A stretch of DNA of 64,000 nucleotides from Mucilaginibacter saanensis. Its GTDB lineage: Bacteria; Bacteroidota; Bacteroidia; Sphingobacteriales; Sphingobacteriaceae. Shown piece after piece: positions 26,659 through 35,603 of the stretch. Below the pieces are notes generated by a model. The model did no database searches and was not told the DNA's origin. It saw only the letters and a program-made list of their open reading frames with translations. The stretch covers positions 248,001-312,000 of the forward strand of contig NZ_JACHBZ010000001.1 in NCBI RefSeq assembly GCF_014200575.1, given 5' to 3'. Both the position numbers and the translations under genes were made by a program. Each line of letters begins with the position of its first letter. Positions within the stretch are counted from its first letter, which is position 1.

Positions 26659-28137
26659 TTATACCAGTCTGATTGTAAATTTAGTGCCAATATTTACGGT
26701 ACTTTCAACTTTAATGGTTCCGCCAAGGGCTTCTATCTGGTTACGGGTAATAAATAAACCTATGCCTTTTGCATCCGGATTTTGATGAAAGGTTTTATAC
26801 ATACCAAAAACCTTGTCGCCATAACGTTCCAGATCAATGCCTATCCCGTTGTCCTCAAATATCAGATAAATATGATTGCGGTCTTTCAGCGTATAACATT
26901 TTATAACAGGTTGCCTGTCCGGATGGCTGTATTTTAAGGCGTTGGTGAGCAGATTTTGCAAAATGCTCTCCATATAAGCCGGGATATAACTTATTTGCGG
27001 ACACTTGCTAAAATCATACTCTATGCGCGCATTAAGCGCATCTATGTTGTTTTTAATGGCCGATTGTATATTCCTGAAAAGAGTTTCAAAGTCAATTACG
27101 CTGCGCTCATTGGTAATTTCGGTTTGTATCTTAACAATCTCATTCAGGTGCTCAATAGTTGCGTTGAGGCTTCCGCTGATTGATTTTATATGTGAAAAAA
27201 TTTCATCGCGATCTTCAGCAACCTCTGTTTCTTCATATAAATTTACCATAAACTGCAAATTTCCGGTATGCGACCGCAGGTTATGCGATACTATATATGC
27301 AAAGTTTTGCAGGCGCCTGTTTTGGTCAGTAAGTAAATTTAGTGACGATTCAAGACTCAGGCCCTTGCGTTTATTGTTATCAATATCCTGTAAAATGCCC
27401 CTTACGCTAATGCATTTGCCATAATCATTAATAATAGGTACACCTTTAGCCCTAACCCATATTACATTGTTTTTTGCTGTCCTGAGCATGAGCTCCAGGT
27501 CATAGGGTTGGCAAAACTCCAGCGCATTATTAATGGCGTTTTGTATTACCGGGCGGTATGATGGTTCAAAAAAGCTTATTACCTCATCAAGGGTAAGCTT
27601 TACCTCGGCCTGGAGCTCATAAATATCATACATCTGTTTTGAGAGGGTTAAATTGAGCGTGGTTGCTTCAATTTCCCAACTACCCAATTTGGCTATCCTG
27701 ATGGTGTCGCCATAGAGTTGATCTTTATGTGCTGATTGCAGTTCGGCTTGTTTGTAGGCATTGATATTAATTATAGAGCCATAAACTACCTGGCCATCTC
27801 TGACATCATGTTTTTTTATAGTGCTCTCAAACCAATGGTAACCTGATGATTTGGTGAGCAGCCTTATTTGTACGGGTTGATCAGCATGTTGACTTTGGCT
27901 ATTTAAGGCATTCAGAAAAACGAGCTTATCCTGATGATATAATAAATGTTCAAAAAATAAATGATTAGAGCACTCAATTTCGCCTGGTTCGTATCCTAAA
28001 ATGGTATAGAAACCAGCCGACCATTTAATACTCCTGGTATTAATATTATACTCCCAAATGCCCGCATTAACGTTATCAATTATTTGAGCAAGATGCAGCC
28101 TGCTATCATCAGAAAATTTATCTTCAGAAAAACTCAT
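26659..28137 (-). CDS. PAS-domain sensor histidine kinase (cytoplasmic)
   Basis: 492 residues with no membrane segment: PAS 1 (about 18-125), PAS 2 (about 145-255), dimerisation domain with phosphoacceptor His285 in YIVSHNLRSHTGNL, and HATPase domain with N-box NLLTNALKYSHP, G1 FEDNGIGIDLERYG and G2 KGIGLFITRNQIEALGG. The H-box is HNLRS, a form common in Bacteroidota. It probably senses an intracellular signal and phosphorylates the receiver encoded 14 bp downstream. Confidence 0.93.
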   Translation of the reverse strand: MSFSEDKFSDDSRLHLAQIIDNVNAGIWEYNINTRSIKWSAGFYTILGYEPGEIECSNHLFFEHLLYHQDKLVFLNALNSQSQHADQPVQIRLLTKSSGYHWFESTIKKHDVRDGQVVYGSIININAYKQAELQSAHKDQLYGDTIRIAKLGSWEIEATTLNLTLSKQMYDIYELQAEVKLTLDEVISFFEPSYRPVIQNAINNALEFCQPYDLELMLRTAKNNVIWVRAKGVPIINDYGKCISVRGILQDIDNNKRKGLSLESSLNLLTDQNRRLQNFAYIVSHNLRSHTGNLQFMVNLYEETEVAEDRDEIFSHIKSISGSLNATIEHLNEIVKIQTEITNERSVIDFETLFRNIQSAIKNNIDALNARIEYDFSKCPQISYIPAYMESILQNLLTNALKYSHPDRQPVIKCYTLKDRNHIYLIFEDNGIGIDLERYGDKVFGMYKTFHQNPDAKGIGLFITRNQIEALGGTIKVESTVNIGTKFTIRLV

Positions 28138-28571
28138 ATTAATAATAACCTACTCATTTAATCATTAAGCACTTGCTTTTATTAGAAAATTATGTGCCAT
28201 AATTTAAAATTGTGAAAATTACAACCCCTGGTTGTGTATGTTTCTTTCTGATTAATAACATTATGGCTTAAATAGCTGCATGCCAAATATAATATTTGAA
28301 ACCGTATAATCAACTCTTATACTGATGATTACAAAATAAATTATTATGATAAATTTTAACTGTGATATAAGCATATAAAATACCTATAAGTACTTAAAGC
28401 TATTGTTTTGTTTGTTTTGGCCGCAAAATGATAGAATTACGTGACTTTTGGAGTATTTTTTTGGAAAATGGTATGATAACTATCATTTAAATATTAAATA
28501 TAACGAAAAACTCTTGTTTTATTAAAAATGTCCTGTTTTTTGGCCGATTTTAAGGGCGGGTCAATGGTTAG
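28138..28571. other. AT-rich intergenic region
   Basis: 434 bp between the histidine kinase gene and the AlkD-like gene, both reverse strand. It must contain the kinase promoter and the end of the AlkD-like transcript. I see no ORF, strong hairpin or repeat of note. Confidence 0.6.
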
Positions 28572-29225
28572 CTATTTGGCCCTCAACTCTTTTAAGGCGT
28601 TTGATGCTATCCATTTAGCCGATTTATGATTTTGCTTTAAAATATTCTCTGCGGTTTTTATGGCCCTGGCTTTTAAGGTATCATTTCTTTTTCCTATTTG
28701 CCGTAATGCCCAGTTTACCGCCTTTTTAACAAAGTTACGGTTGTCCCAGGCCTCGCGCTCAATAATGGGCATCAGCGCTGTAAAGGTTTTATCGGGGGCA
28801 TTTTTATTGTGCACAGCAAACTCGGCCATTAAAACAAAGCTGGCACGTTTAATAAATTCCTGATCATAGGTACTAAACTCAATTGCTTTGGGTATGGCGA
28901 ACGGCGTACGGTCAAACAGGTTGCCGCAAACCTGGTCGCACAGATCCCAGGAGTTAAAATCTTTTGTCCAGCTATCTATTTGCTGTTCGGTTACCAAGGC
29001 GGCATCATCTATCATTGATGCCAGTATGCGTGCCTCATGCAAGCCTGTATCCCAAAGCTCAAGAGCAAGCGGATGATTTTTTTTGATACTTTTGGCCAAT
29101 TTGCGCAATTCAGGAACATTAACGCCGATAGCATGTGTTACATCAATGCCAAAGCGCTGCATACCTGCAAGATGAGTGGTATTGGCCTTTTGCTTTAACA
29201 ACTCAATAATATCTTTTGCCTGCAT
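28572..29225 (-). CDS. DNA alkylation repair protein (AlkD-like HEAT-repeat glycosylase)
   Basis: 217-residue member of the PF08713 family, alpha-helical HEAT-like repeats throughout. Family features: FGIDVTHAIGVNVPELRKLAK, WDTGLHEARILASMI, DQVCGNLF, KRASFVLMAEF, EREAWDNRNFVKKAVNWALRQ and the C-terminal KSAKWIASNAL. AlkD-type enzymes excise bulky or cationic alkylated bases without base flipping. Four base pairs separate it from the YciI gene upstream. Confidence 0.9.
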   Translation of the reverse strand: MQAKDIIELLKQKANTTHLAGMQRFGIDVTHAIGVNVPELRKLAKSIKKNHPLALELWDTGLHEARILASMIDDAALVTEQQIDSWTKDFNSWDLCDQVCGNLFDRTPFAIPKAIEFSTYDQEFIKRASFVLMAEFAVHNKNAPDKTFTALMPIIEREAWDNRNFVKKAVNWALRQIGKRNDTLKARAIKTAENILKQNHKSAKWIASNALKELRAK

Positions 29226-29229
29226 TGGT

Positions 29230-29700
29230 TTAGTCGGTTACACTTTTACTTTCCAGGGTATGATGAATTTTTACAACTTCCATTAACGCCGCCGAACCAT
29301 ACCAGGGATGTAACTCCATAATGAGGGTTCCCGCCTGTATCTCCGGATCGGTTTCCGTGAGTTTTTTTGCTTCTTCAACCGTTGCTACGTTAAAAATAAA
29401 TATCCCCCTGATGGGCTGATCATCTAAGAATGGACCTGCCATGATGAGCTTACCCTCGGCAGCCAGCCGCATAATGTTTTTTAAATGGGCCATTTGCAGC
29501 TGTGCCCTGGCTGTCGAGTCCTGTAAATGGTTTGGCCCGTCTTTTAAAAAAGCCATCACATACTTTTTCATGCCATATTGATCGGCACCCAGTTTTTTAG
29601 CAAGCGGCGCGTTATAGTCAGGTTTGGGTGTGGAAGTACTTTGAGCAAAAACGCCAACTCTCAGGGTAATGAACCCAATCAGAAACAATATCTTTTTCAT
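29230..29700 (-). CDS. Exported YciI-like protein
   Basis: 156 residues with a signal peptide (1-19, ending VFA) and a YciI/DGPF-like alpha-beta domain (KYVMAFLKDGPNHLQDS, GKLIMAGPFLDDQPIRGIFIF, AKKLTETDPEIQAGTLIMELHPWYG). The function of such periplasmic YciI proteins is unknown. It shares a transcript with the AlkD-like gene (4-bp spacing), with a terminator on its upstream side belonging to hppD. Confidence 0.85.
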   Translation of the reverse strand: MKKILFLIGFITLRVGVFAQSTSTPKPDYNAPLAKKLGADQYGMKKYVMAFLKDGPNHLQDSTARAQLQMAHLKNIMRLAAEGKLIMAGPFLDDQPIRGIFIFNVATVEEAKKLTETDPEIQAGTLIMELHPWYGSAALMEVVKIHHTLESKSVTD

Positions 29701-29745
29701 GGGATTTAAGGATTAGTATACCAAATATAACGAATCCTGATCACC

Positions 29746-29770
29746 AAAAAAGCCGGGTAGCACCCGGCTT
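29746..29770 (-). terminator. Terminator of hppD
   Basis: On the reverse strand AAGCCGGGT pairs with ACCCGGCTT across a short loop (GCT) and is followed by six T residues, 52 bp after the hppD stop. Confidence 0.88.
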
Positions 29771-29821
29771 AATAAATCAATATTATAAAAAATCCGAAGG
29801 TATAGGTTCCGGATTTGAGAA

Positions 29822-30946
29822 TCAGAGATTGCCCCTCAGTTCCTGTTCACGTTCAATAGCTTCAAATAGCGCCTTAAAATTCCCGGCGCCGAATGATTTT
29901 GCCCCTTTGCGTTGAATAATTTCAAAGAAAAGCGTCGGCCTGTCTTCAATAGGTTTGGTGAAAATTTGCAACAGGTAACCTTCGTCGTCCCGGTCAACCA
30001 GGATACCCAGCTTTTTCAGAGGTTCCAGGTCTTCGTCAATATGGCCAACACGTGCCGTTAGTTCATCATAATAGGAAGTGGGCACGTTTAAAAACTCGAT
30101 GCCACGGTTTTGCAGGTCGGTTACGGTAGCCACAATATCGTCTGTTGCCAGGGCCAGGTGTTGTACACCCTCATCTTCATAAAACTCCAGGTACTCCTCA
30201 ATCTGCGATTTCTTTTTACCCTCGGCCGGCTCATTTATCGGAAATTTAACATAGCCGTTGCCATTGCTCATTACCTTGCTCATCAAGGCCGAATATTCGG
30301 TGCTGATCATTTTATCATCAAATGTTAAAATGTTTTTAAAACCCAGTACCTCTTCATAAAAGTTAACCCACTCGTTCATTTTGTGCCAACCCACGTTACC
30401 CACGCAGTGGTCAACATACAGTAAGCCTGCCGGTGGCGGGTTAAAGGTAGTGACCAGCTTTTGATAGCCGGGTAAAAATAAACCCTTGTAATTCTTGCGT
30501 TCAATAAACAGGTGAACGGTTTCGCCGTATAATTTAATACCGCTGGTGCGTACCTCGCCGTGTTCGTCAGTAATGGTTTGCGGTTGCTGGTAGGGCACTG
30601 CACCGCGTTTGGTGGTTTGCTCAAAGGCATCATAAGCATCATTAACCCAAAGGGCTAAAACTTTTACACCATCGCCATGCTTTTTAATATGCTCGGCAAT
30701 GGGATGGTCAGAGTGCAGAGGGGTGGTTAATACCAGCCTGATCTTGCCTTGTTGTAAAACATAGGAGGCACGGTCACGCACACCGGTTTCCGGCCCTGCG
30801 TAGGCCAGGCTCTGAAAGCCGAACGCTGTTTTATAATAATGGGCGGCCTGCTTGGCATTACCCACGTAAAACTCCACATAATCAGTGCCGTTAAGCGGTA
30901 AAAAATCAGTTGAAGTGCTTTGTTTATCTAAGGTTTGTGTTTGCAT
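29822..30946 (-). CDS. hppD: 4-hydroxyphenylpyruvate dioxygenase
   Basis: 374-residue non-haem Fe(II) dioxygenase converting 4-hydroxyphenylpyruvate to homogentisate in tyrosine breakdown. Two vicinal-oxygen-chelate halves. Iron ligands fit: His180 in LLYVDHCVGNVG, His263 in GVQHLALATDDI and Glu342 in LFFEIIQRKG. The C-terminal helix FKALFEAIEREQELRG gates the active site. It lies downstream of hmgA with a palindromic repeat in the 133-bp gap. Confidence 0.95.
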   Translation of the reverse strand: MQTQTLDKQSTSTDFLPLNGTDYVEFYVGNAKQAAHYYKTAFGFQSLAYAGPETGVRDRASYVLQQGKIRLVLTTPLHSDHPIAEHIKKHGDGVKVLALWVNDAYDAFEQTTKRGAVPYQQPQTITDEHGEVRTSGIKLYGETVHLFIERKNYKGLFLPGYQKLVTTFNPPPAGLLYVDHCVGNVGWHKMNEWVNFYEEVLGFKNILTFDDKMISTEYSALMSKVMSNGNGYVKFPINEPAEGKKKSQIEEYLEFYEDEGVQHLALATDDIVATVTDLQNRGIEFLNVPTSYYDELTARVGHIDEDLEPLKKLGILVDRDDEGYLLQIFTKPIEDRPTLFFEIIQRKGAKSFGAGNFKALFEAIEREQELRGNL

Positions 30947-30973
30947 TGTTTAGTTAAATTTTAATGTTAATCA

Positions 30974-31073
30974 TGTTATTGCGAGGAACGAAGCAATCGC
31001 GAATCTTTCAAAACTGATTTGAACGGCAAGCTGCTTTTCTCCGTGCGGTTGCCGCACTGCGCTCGCAATGACA
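30974..31073. repeat. Dispersed palindromic element, family B copy 1
   Basis: Ends TGTTATTGCGAG and CTCGCAATGACA, with inner GCAATC and CGGTTGC segments. It lies between hmgA and hppD, two co-directional genes of one pathway, so it would be in their mRNA if they are cotranscribed. Confidence 0.75.
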
Positions 31074-31079
31074 AACGGG

Positions 31080-32237
31080 CTATTCCTGCCAGCTTTTATA
31101 ATAATTCTCGTCCTCAATTTTTATGGCATCTTCTGTCAGCATCAGCGGGCGAAACGGGTCAATCATTACGGCCAGTTCATCTGTTGATTCCTTACCTATT
31201 GATTTTTCGACCGAGCCGGGATGCGGGCCGTGCGGTATACCACCGGGGTGCAGGGTAATTTGGCCTTTCACTACGCTTTTGCGGCTCATAAAATCACCAT
31301 CTACATAATACAAAACCTCGTCGCTGTCCACATTGCTATGGTTATAAGGGGCGGGGATTGATAAAGGGTGATAATCAAACTTACGCGGCACAAAGGAGCA
31401 TATTACAAAGTTGCTGCCCTCAAAGGTTTGGTGTACCGGCGGCGGCTGGTGCAGTCTGCCGGTTATTGGTTCAAAGTCATGTATAGATAGCGCCCATGGG
31501 TAATGAAAACCGTCCCAGCCAATAAAATCAAACGGATGGGTGCCATATATATAGGGGTATATCAGGCCCTGTTTTTTGATCAGTATCTTGAAGTCGCCTT
31601 TTTCATCATGGGTTTGCAGATCGGCCGGACGTTTGATATCCCGTTCGCAATAAGGCGAGTGTTCCATAAGTTGGCCGTACTGGTTGCGGTAACGTTTAGG
31701 CGGCCTTATGGGGCTAAAGCTTTCTACAATAAACAGCCGGTTATCGGGGGTATCAAATTCCATCTGGTATATGGTGCCCCGCGGAATCACCAGGTAATCG
31801 CCGTACGCAAATTTAATATTACCGAAGCCTGTTTTTAAAGTACCCGAACCTTCATGTATAAACACCACCTCGTCGGCCTGGCTATTCTTATAAAAGTAAT
31901 CAGTCATGGATTGCTGGGGTGCAGCCAGTGATATATGCAGATCACTGTTAACCAGTACAGGTTTACGGCTTTGCAGATAGTCGGCCTCGGGCTTTATATT
32001 AAAACCAATTAAGCTGGTATGTTTCAGGTGCTTTTCGCGCGCAATTTTGGGTTCAACGCTATAAGGTTCGCCAAGTGTTTTTACAATAGTAGGCGGGTAA
32101 GCATGATAAACCAAGGAGTACAGGCTCGAAAAACCTTCGGTTGATACCAGCTCCTCGGCATATAATGTACCATCGGGCTTACGGAACTGCGTATGCCGCT
32201 TAGGCGGAATGGCTCCTAATGAATGATATACAGGCAT
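31080..32237 (-). CDS. hmgA: Homogentisate 1,2-dioxygenase
   Basis: 385-residue cupin-fold Fe(II) dioxygenase opening homogentisate to maleylacetoacetate. Family features: FIHEGSGTLKTGFG, YGDYLVIPRGTIYQMEF, DFIGWDGFHYPW, YHPLSIPAPYNHSNVDSDE with the His/Glu iron ligands, and LHPGGIPHGPHPG with the last His. This is the compact bacteroidal form, shorter than the roughly 440-residue proteobacterial one. It precedes hppD, and fahA is divergent across a 419-bp gap. Confidence 0.94.
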   Translation of the reverse strand: MPVYHSLGAIPPKRHTQFRKPDGTLYAEELVSTEGFSSLYSLVYHAYPPTIVKTLGEPYSVEPKIAREKHLKHTSLIGFNIKPEADYLQSRKPVLVNSDLHISLAAPQQSMTDYFYKNSQADEVVFIHEGSGTLKTGFGNIKFAYGDYLVIPRGTIYQMEFDTPDNRLFIVESFSPIRPPKRYRNQYGQLMEHSPYCERDIKRPADLQTHDEKGDFKILIKKQGLIYPYIYGTHPFDFIGWDGFHYPWALSIHDFEPITGRLHQPPPVHQTFEGSNFVICSFVPRKFDYHPLSIPAPYNHSNVDSDEVLYYVDGDFMSRKSVVKGQITLHPGGIPHGPHPGSVEKSIGKESTDELAVMIDPFRPLMLTEDAIKIEDENYYKSWQE

Positions 32238-32656
32238 GGTGTTTTAATTGGTTAACAATAAAACGTTTAAAATATCAGGATAGTTTTAAGTATTTAAAAT
32301 GCCTTAAACAGATGAACCGGCCGATAATATGTACCGGCTTATTGAAGATATAATTTGAGAATAGTATTAGTATTGGGCAAGCACGATTTTCGCAAGCATA
32401 GCATCCCTGAACGAGGAGGCATCGCTCATGCTGGTAAGACCCAGCGAAAACAAGAAGTGTTTTTGTATGCTTAACATGGTTAATACGAAGTTAGACGGAA
32501 TAATTTTAATATGCAAACATGGTTTTGCTGTTAAGTGAATGGCGGCCTGTGCTAATGCCTGAATGGTGTAACTAAAACTTGCAGAGTTAACTTAATAAAC
32601 CACTTATTCAATCAACTAAAATTGCTTAGTTTTGATTTAACCAATTACCACTACCC
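32238..32656. other. Divergent intergenic region between hmgA and fahA
   Basis: 419 bp containing promoters for both divergent tyrosine-catabolism genes. TAGTTTTG at 32627-32634 is a -7-type box for fahA, 22 bp before its ATG. A 36-codon reverse ORF at 32367-32477 is recorded separately. Confidence 0.6.
32367..32477 (-). CDS. Possible 36-residue small ORF
   Basis: Complete ATG-TAA ORF between hmgA and fahA, with an even amino-acid composition (SIQKHFLFSLGLTSMSDASS near its start and AMLAKIVLAQY at its end). There is no recognised family and no clear ribosome-binding site. It could be a regulatory or structural small peptide, or chance. Confidence 0.25.
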   Translation of the reverse strand: MLSIQKHFLFSLGLTSMSDASSFRDAMLAKIVLAQY

Positions 32657-33652
32657 ATGAAATTAGTATCCTATAAAACCGAAGACCGCGAGCATTTAGG
32701 TATTTTTATCAACAAACATATTTATAACCTGAACTCCTGCGACAAGCTGATCCCCGACAATATGAACGAGTTTTTGTGGGGTGGTGACGAACTGATGGAT
32801 CATGCCCGGCGTGTTCACGAAGCTATAAGTTCAGGAAAGATGGAAGCAAAGGAGGAGTTGTTTTTTGAGATGATAGCCCCGGTGCCGCATCCATCGTCAT
32901 GCAGGGATGGCTACGCTTTCAGGCAGCACGTGGCTGCTGCCCGTCGCAACCGCAAGGTTGATATGATACCCGAGTTTGACCAATATCCTATATTTTACTT
33001 TACCAACCACAACGCTATACAAGGGCCCGGCGAAATAGAGTGCATGCCTGATCATTTTAACAAGCTCGATTTTGAACTGGAGGTAGCTGTGGTGCTCAAT
33101 AAAAAGGGCCGTAATATTAAAGCTGCAGATGCAGATAGTTTTATTGCCGGATACATGATCATGAATGATATGAGCGCCCGTACCCTGCAAATGGAAGAGA
33201 TGCTGCTAAACCTTGGCCCGGCTAAGGGCAAGGATTTTTCGACCGTGATTGGCCCCTGGCTGGTGACACCCGATGAACTGGAACACTATAAAGTTGCACC
33301 TAAACCCAGCCACACCGGTAACGCCTATAACCTCGAAATGAAATGCGTAATTAATGGTAAGCAGGTGTCAGCAGGTAATATGGCTGATATGGACTGGACA
33401 TTTGCCGAGATCATTGAACGGTGTGCTTATGGCTGCGATGTGCTGCCTGGTGACGTAATAGGATCTGGTACGGTGGGTACCGGCTGTTTCCTGGAACTTA
33501 ACGGCACCGGTTTGCTTAACGATGCCAATTACCAACCTCAATGGCTGCAACCCGGCGACCTGGTTGAAATGGAAATTACCGGCCTGGGGATGTTAGGTAA
33601 TATCATCAAAAAAGCCAATAGTGATTTTTCAATACTGGGGCTGAAGAAGTAG
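32657..33652 (+). CDS. fahA: Fumarylacetoacetate hydrolase family protein (tyrosine catabolism)
   Basis: 331-residue FAH-fold hydrolase, last step of homogentisate degradation (fumarylacetoacetate to fumarate plus acetoacetate). Visible: GYAFRQHVAAARRNR, the metal-binding DFELEVAVVLNKKGRNI, MIMNDMSARTLQ, GPAKGKDFSTVIGPWLVT and GDVIGSGTVGTGC. It is divergent from hmgA-hppD, supporting that substrate over the related acylpyruvases. No maleylacetoacetate isomerase gene is seen in the window, so that step is encoded elsewhere or is bypassed. Confidence 0.87.
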   Translation: MKLVSYKTEDREHLGIFINKHIYNLNSCDKLIPDNMNEFLWGGDELMDHARRVHEAISSGKMEAKEELFFEMIAPVPHPSSCRDGYAFRQHVAAARRNRKVDMIPEFDQYPIFYFTNHNAIQGPGEIECMPDHFNKLDFELEVAVVLNKKGRNIKAADADSFIAGYMIMNDMSARTLQMEEMLLNLGPAKGKDFSTVIGPWLVTPDELEHYKVAPKPSHTGNAYNLEMKCVINGKQVSAGNMADMDWTFAEIIERCAYGCDVLPGDVIGSGTVGTGCFLELNGTGLLNDANYQPQWLQPGDLVEMEITGLGMLGNIIKKANSDFSILGLKK

Positions 33653-33665
33653 GAAAAACAGAGTT

Positions 33666-33747
33666 TGTCATCCTGAGCGAGAGCGAAGGATCTATTCGGT
33701 AACCTGGCAGGCTGAAGAATAGATGCTTCACTTTGTTCAGCATGACA
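33666..33747. repeat. Dispersed palindromic element, family A copy 2
   Basis: Ends TGTCATCCTGAG and TTCAGCATGACA; arms share GAAGGATCTATTC with GAATAGATGCTTC. It occupies most of the gap between fahA and the flavin reductase gene. Confidence 0.85.
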
Positions 33748-33771
33748 GGTTTTATTATTGATAAAACGTAT

Positions 33772-34662
33772 ATGCCATCATTAAAAGTCAGCGATCTTTC
33801 CATTTTACAACTCCATAATTACCTTAATCATGCCATTGCGCCGCGGCCTATCTGCCTGGCATCAACGGTTGATAAGGACGGGAATGTGAACCTGAGCCCT
33901 TTTAGCTTTTTTAACGTATTTAGTACTAACCCGCCGGTTTGTGTGTTTTCGCCGTCGCGCAGTGTGCGCGATAATATAACCAAACACACACTGCAGAATA
34001 TTCTGGAAGTTCCGGAATGTGTGATCAATATAGTGAGTTATGATATGGTGCAGCAGGTTTCCCTGTCAAGCGTAGCTTATGCCAAGGGGGTTAATGAGTT
34101 CGTTAAATCGGGTTTACGCGCCGTGGCATCTGAACTGGTAAAACCACCGCGTGTTGCGGAGGCCCCCGTGCAGTTGGAATGCGTTGTAAACCAGGTGATT
34201 TCTTTGGGCGATACGCCCGGCGCAGGTAACCTTGTGCTGGCCGAAATAAAGATGATTCACATTAAGGATGAAATTTTGGATGCGGAAGGCAGAATTGACC
34301 AGGCAAAAATTGATCTGGTAGCCCGCTTAGGGGGCGACTGGTATTGCCGTGTTACAAAGGATAACCTTTTTAAGGTGGCCAAGCCTAATTTTAAAATGGG
34401 TATTGGAGTTGATGCACTGCCGTACGGTATCCGCAACTCAAGAGTACTTACCGGTAATAATCTGGGGCAGTTAGGCAATCTGGAAGCATTGCCGACGGAT
34501 GATACCATTGAAATATACATGCAGCAACCCGATATAAAAGAAATATTGGATGCCACTATCGGCGATAGCCAAACCCGTGAACTACAGTTGCACCTGAAGG
34601 CTAAACAGTTGCTGGATGAAGACAAGGTAGCAGAGGCCCTGATGGTGCTGCTGATGGAGTGA
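33772..34662 (+). CDS. Flavin reductase family protein (FMN-binding split barrel)
   Basis: 296 residues from the ATG at 33772; an upstream in-frame TTG lies inside a repeat and is rejected. The N-terminal domain (about 10-190) has the flavin-reductase-like signature (IAPRPICLASTVDKDGNVNL, PFSFFNVFSTNPPVCVFSPS, KDTxxN replaced by VRDNITKHTL, GEIKMIHIKDEIL-type closing). The remaining about 100 residues (YGIRNSRVLTGNNLGQLGNL) are not a standard module. It may supply reduced flavin or be a dehydrogenase of unknown substrate. Next to the tyrosine genes, but a catabolic role is unproven. Confidence 0.85.
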   Translation: MPSLKVSDLSILQLHNYLNHAIAPRPICLASTVDKDGNVNLSPFSFFNVFSTNPPVCVFSPSRSVRDNITKHTLQNILEVPECVINIVSYDMVQQVSLSSVAYAKGVNEFVKSGLRAVASELVKPPRVAEAPVQLECVVNQVISLGDTPGAGNLVLAEIKMIHIKDEILDAEGRIDQAKIDLVARLGGDWYCRVTKDNLFKVAKPNFKMGIGVDALPYGIRNSRVLTGNNLGQLGNLEALPTDDTIEIYMQQPDIKEILDATIGDSQTRELQLHLKAKQLLDEDKVAEALMVLLME

Positions 34663-34706
34663 TATTTTTGACGTGCAGGTATTAGGATTTTAGAGTAGAA
34701 CCACTT

Positions 34707-34784
34707 TGTCGTGCTGAGGAACGAAGGATCTATTCGTGAAGAAGTATATAGAATAATAGATTCTTCGCTATACTCAAGACGGTC
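34707..34784. repeat. Dispersed palindromic element, family A copy 3 (degenerate)
   Basis: Starts TGTCGTGCTGAGG; arms share CGAAGGATCTATTC with ATAGATTCTTCG. The right end (ACTCAAGACGGTCG) has diverged. Confidence 0.65.
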
Positions 34785-34803
34785 GTTTTATTGAAAAATG
34801 CCG

Positions 34804-34836
34804 CAAATAAAAAAAGACACAGATGATGTGTCTTTT
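34804..34836 (-). terminator. Terminator of the LytTR-LytS operon
   Basis: AAAAGACACA and TGTGTCTTTT form a 10-bp stem with a 5-base loop; on the reverse strand it is followed by a T-rich run. It lies 21 bp past the response-regulator stop. Confidence 0.85.
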
Positions 34837-34856
34837 CAAAAGAATTCAATATTGTT

Positions 34857-35603
34857 TTATATCCCTAATACCTGTTTCAGTTTAACGTATCCGGTTTTGC
34901 TTACCGGTATTTTGGCGCCAGATTTAAGGATTGCCAAATGGGCATCTTTTTCATAAGGGTCAATACGGGTAATTTGTTGTATGGCTATGATGTAGGAGCG
35001 GTGCACACGTACAAACTGGCGGGCATCAAGTGTTTGCTCAAAAAAGTTCATTGTTTTATTTTTCAGGTATGATCCTTCTTTGGTAAATACGCTTACGTAG
35101 TCGTCATCTGCTTGCAGATACTCTACATCGGCCACCGGAATGATCTTCACTTTGGTGCCGGTTTTTACCACTATGCGCTCATGTTGTGATGGTGATTGCG
35201 TAGCGGCAGTTTCCAGTAGTTCCTCGGTTTGTTTTGGCGTGTGTTTTTCAGGCGCGCTTGCCAGGTATTTTTCAATAGCCTTGTTAAAGCGGTCCTTACT
35301 AAAGGGTTTTAACAGGTAATCAACAGCATGGGTTTCAAAGGCCTTTATGGCGTACTCGTCAAAAGCAGTGGTAAATATTACAGCAGGCGCCTGCTCTACC
35401 AGTTCAAGCATTTCAAAACCATTAATTTTGGGCATTTGTACATCCAGAAAAATCAGATCGGGCTGATGTTGCTGGATGGCTTTTAAACCCTCAAAGCCGT
35501 CATTACATTCCTGAATTAGTTCAATTTCACTAAAATTCTGAAGATACTCCTTCACCACCATTCGGGCTAAAGGTTCATCGTCAATAATTAAGGCTCGCCT
35601 CAT
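34857..35603 (-). CDS. LytTR-family response regulator
   Basis: 248 residues: receiver domain (1-115, acidic pair at IIDDEPLAR, phosphoacceptor Asp54 in LIFLDVQMP, Lys in YLLKPFSKD) and LytTR DNA-binding domain (about 145-245; VEYLQADDDYVSVFTKEG, FVRVHRSYIIAIQQITRI, IPVSKTGYVKLKQVLG). It regulates by binding direct repeats. The start overlaps the kinase stop by 4 bp (ATGA), showing a coupled two-component pair. Confidence 0.95.
   Translation of the reverse strand: MRRALIIDDEPLARMVVKEYLQNFSEIELIQECNDGFEGLKAIQQHQPDLIFLDVQMPKINGFEMLELVEQAPAVIFTTAFDEYAIKAFETHAVDYLLKPFSKDRFNKAIEKYLASAPEKHTPKQTEELLETAATQSPSQHERIVVKTGTKVKIIPVADVEYLQADDDYVSVFTKEGSYLKNKTMNFFEQTLDARQFVRVHRSYIIAIQQITRIDPYEKDAHLAILKSGAKIPVSKTGYVKLKQVLGI

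Noticed and set aside
33733..33771. Upstream in-frame TTG start for the flavin reductase
   Set aside because: It lies inside a dispersed palindromic repeat; the ATG at 33772 gives a normal N-terminus.
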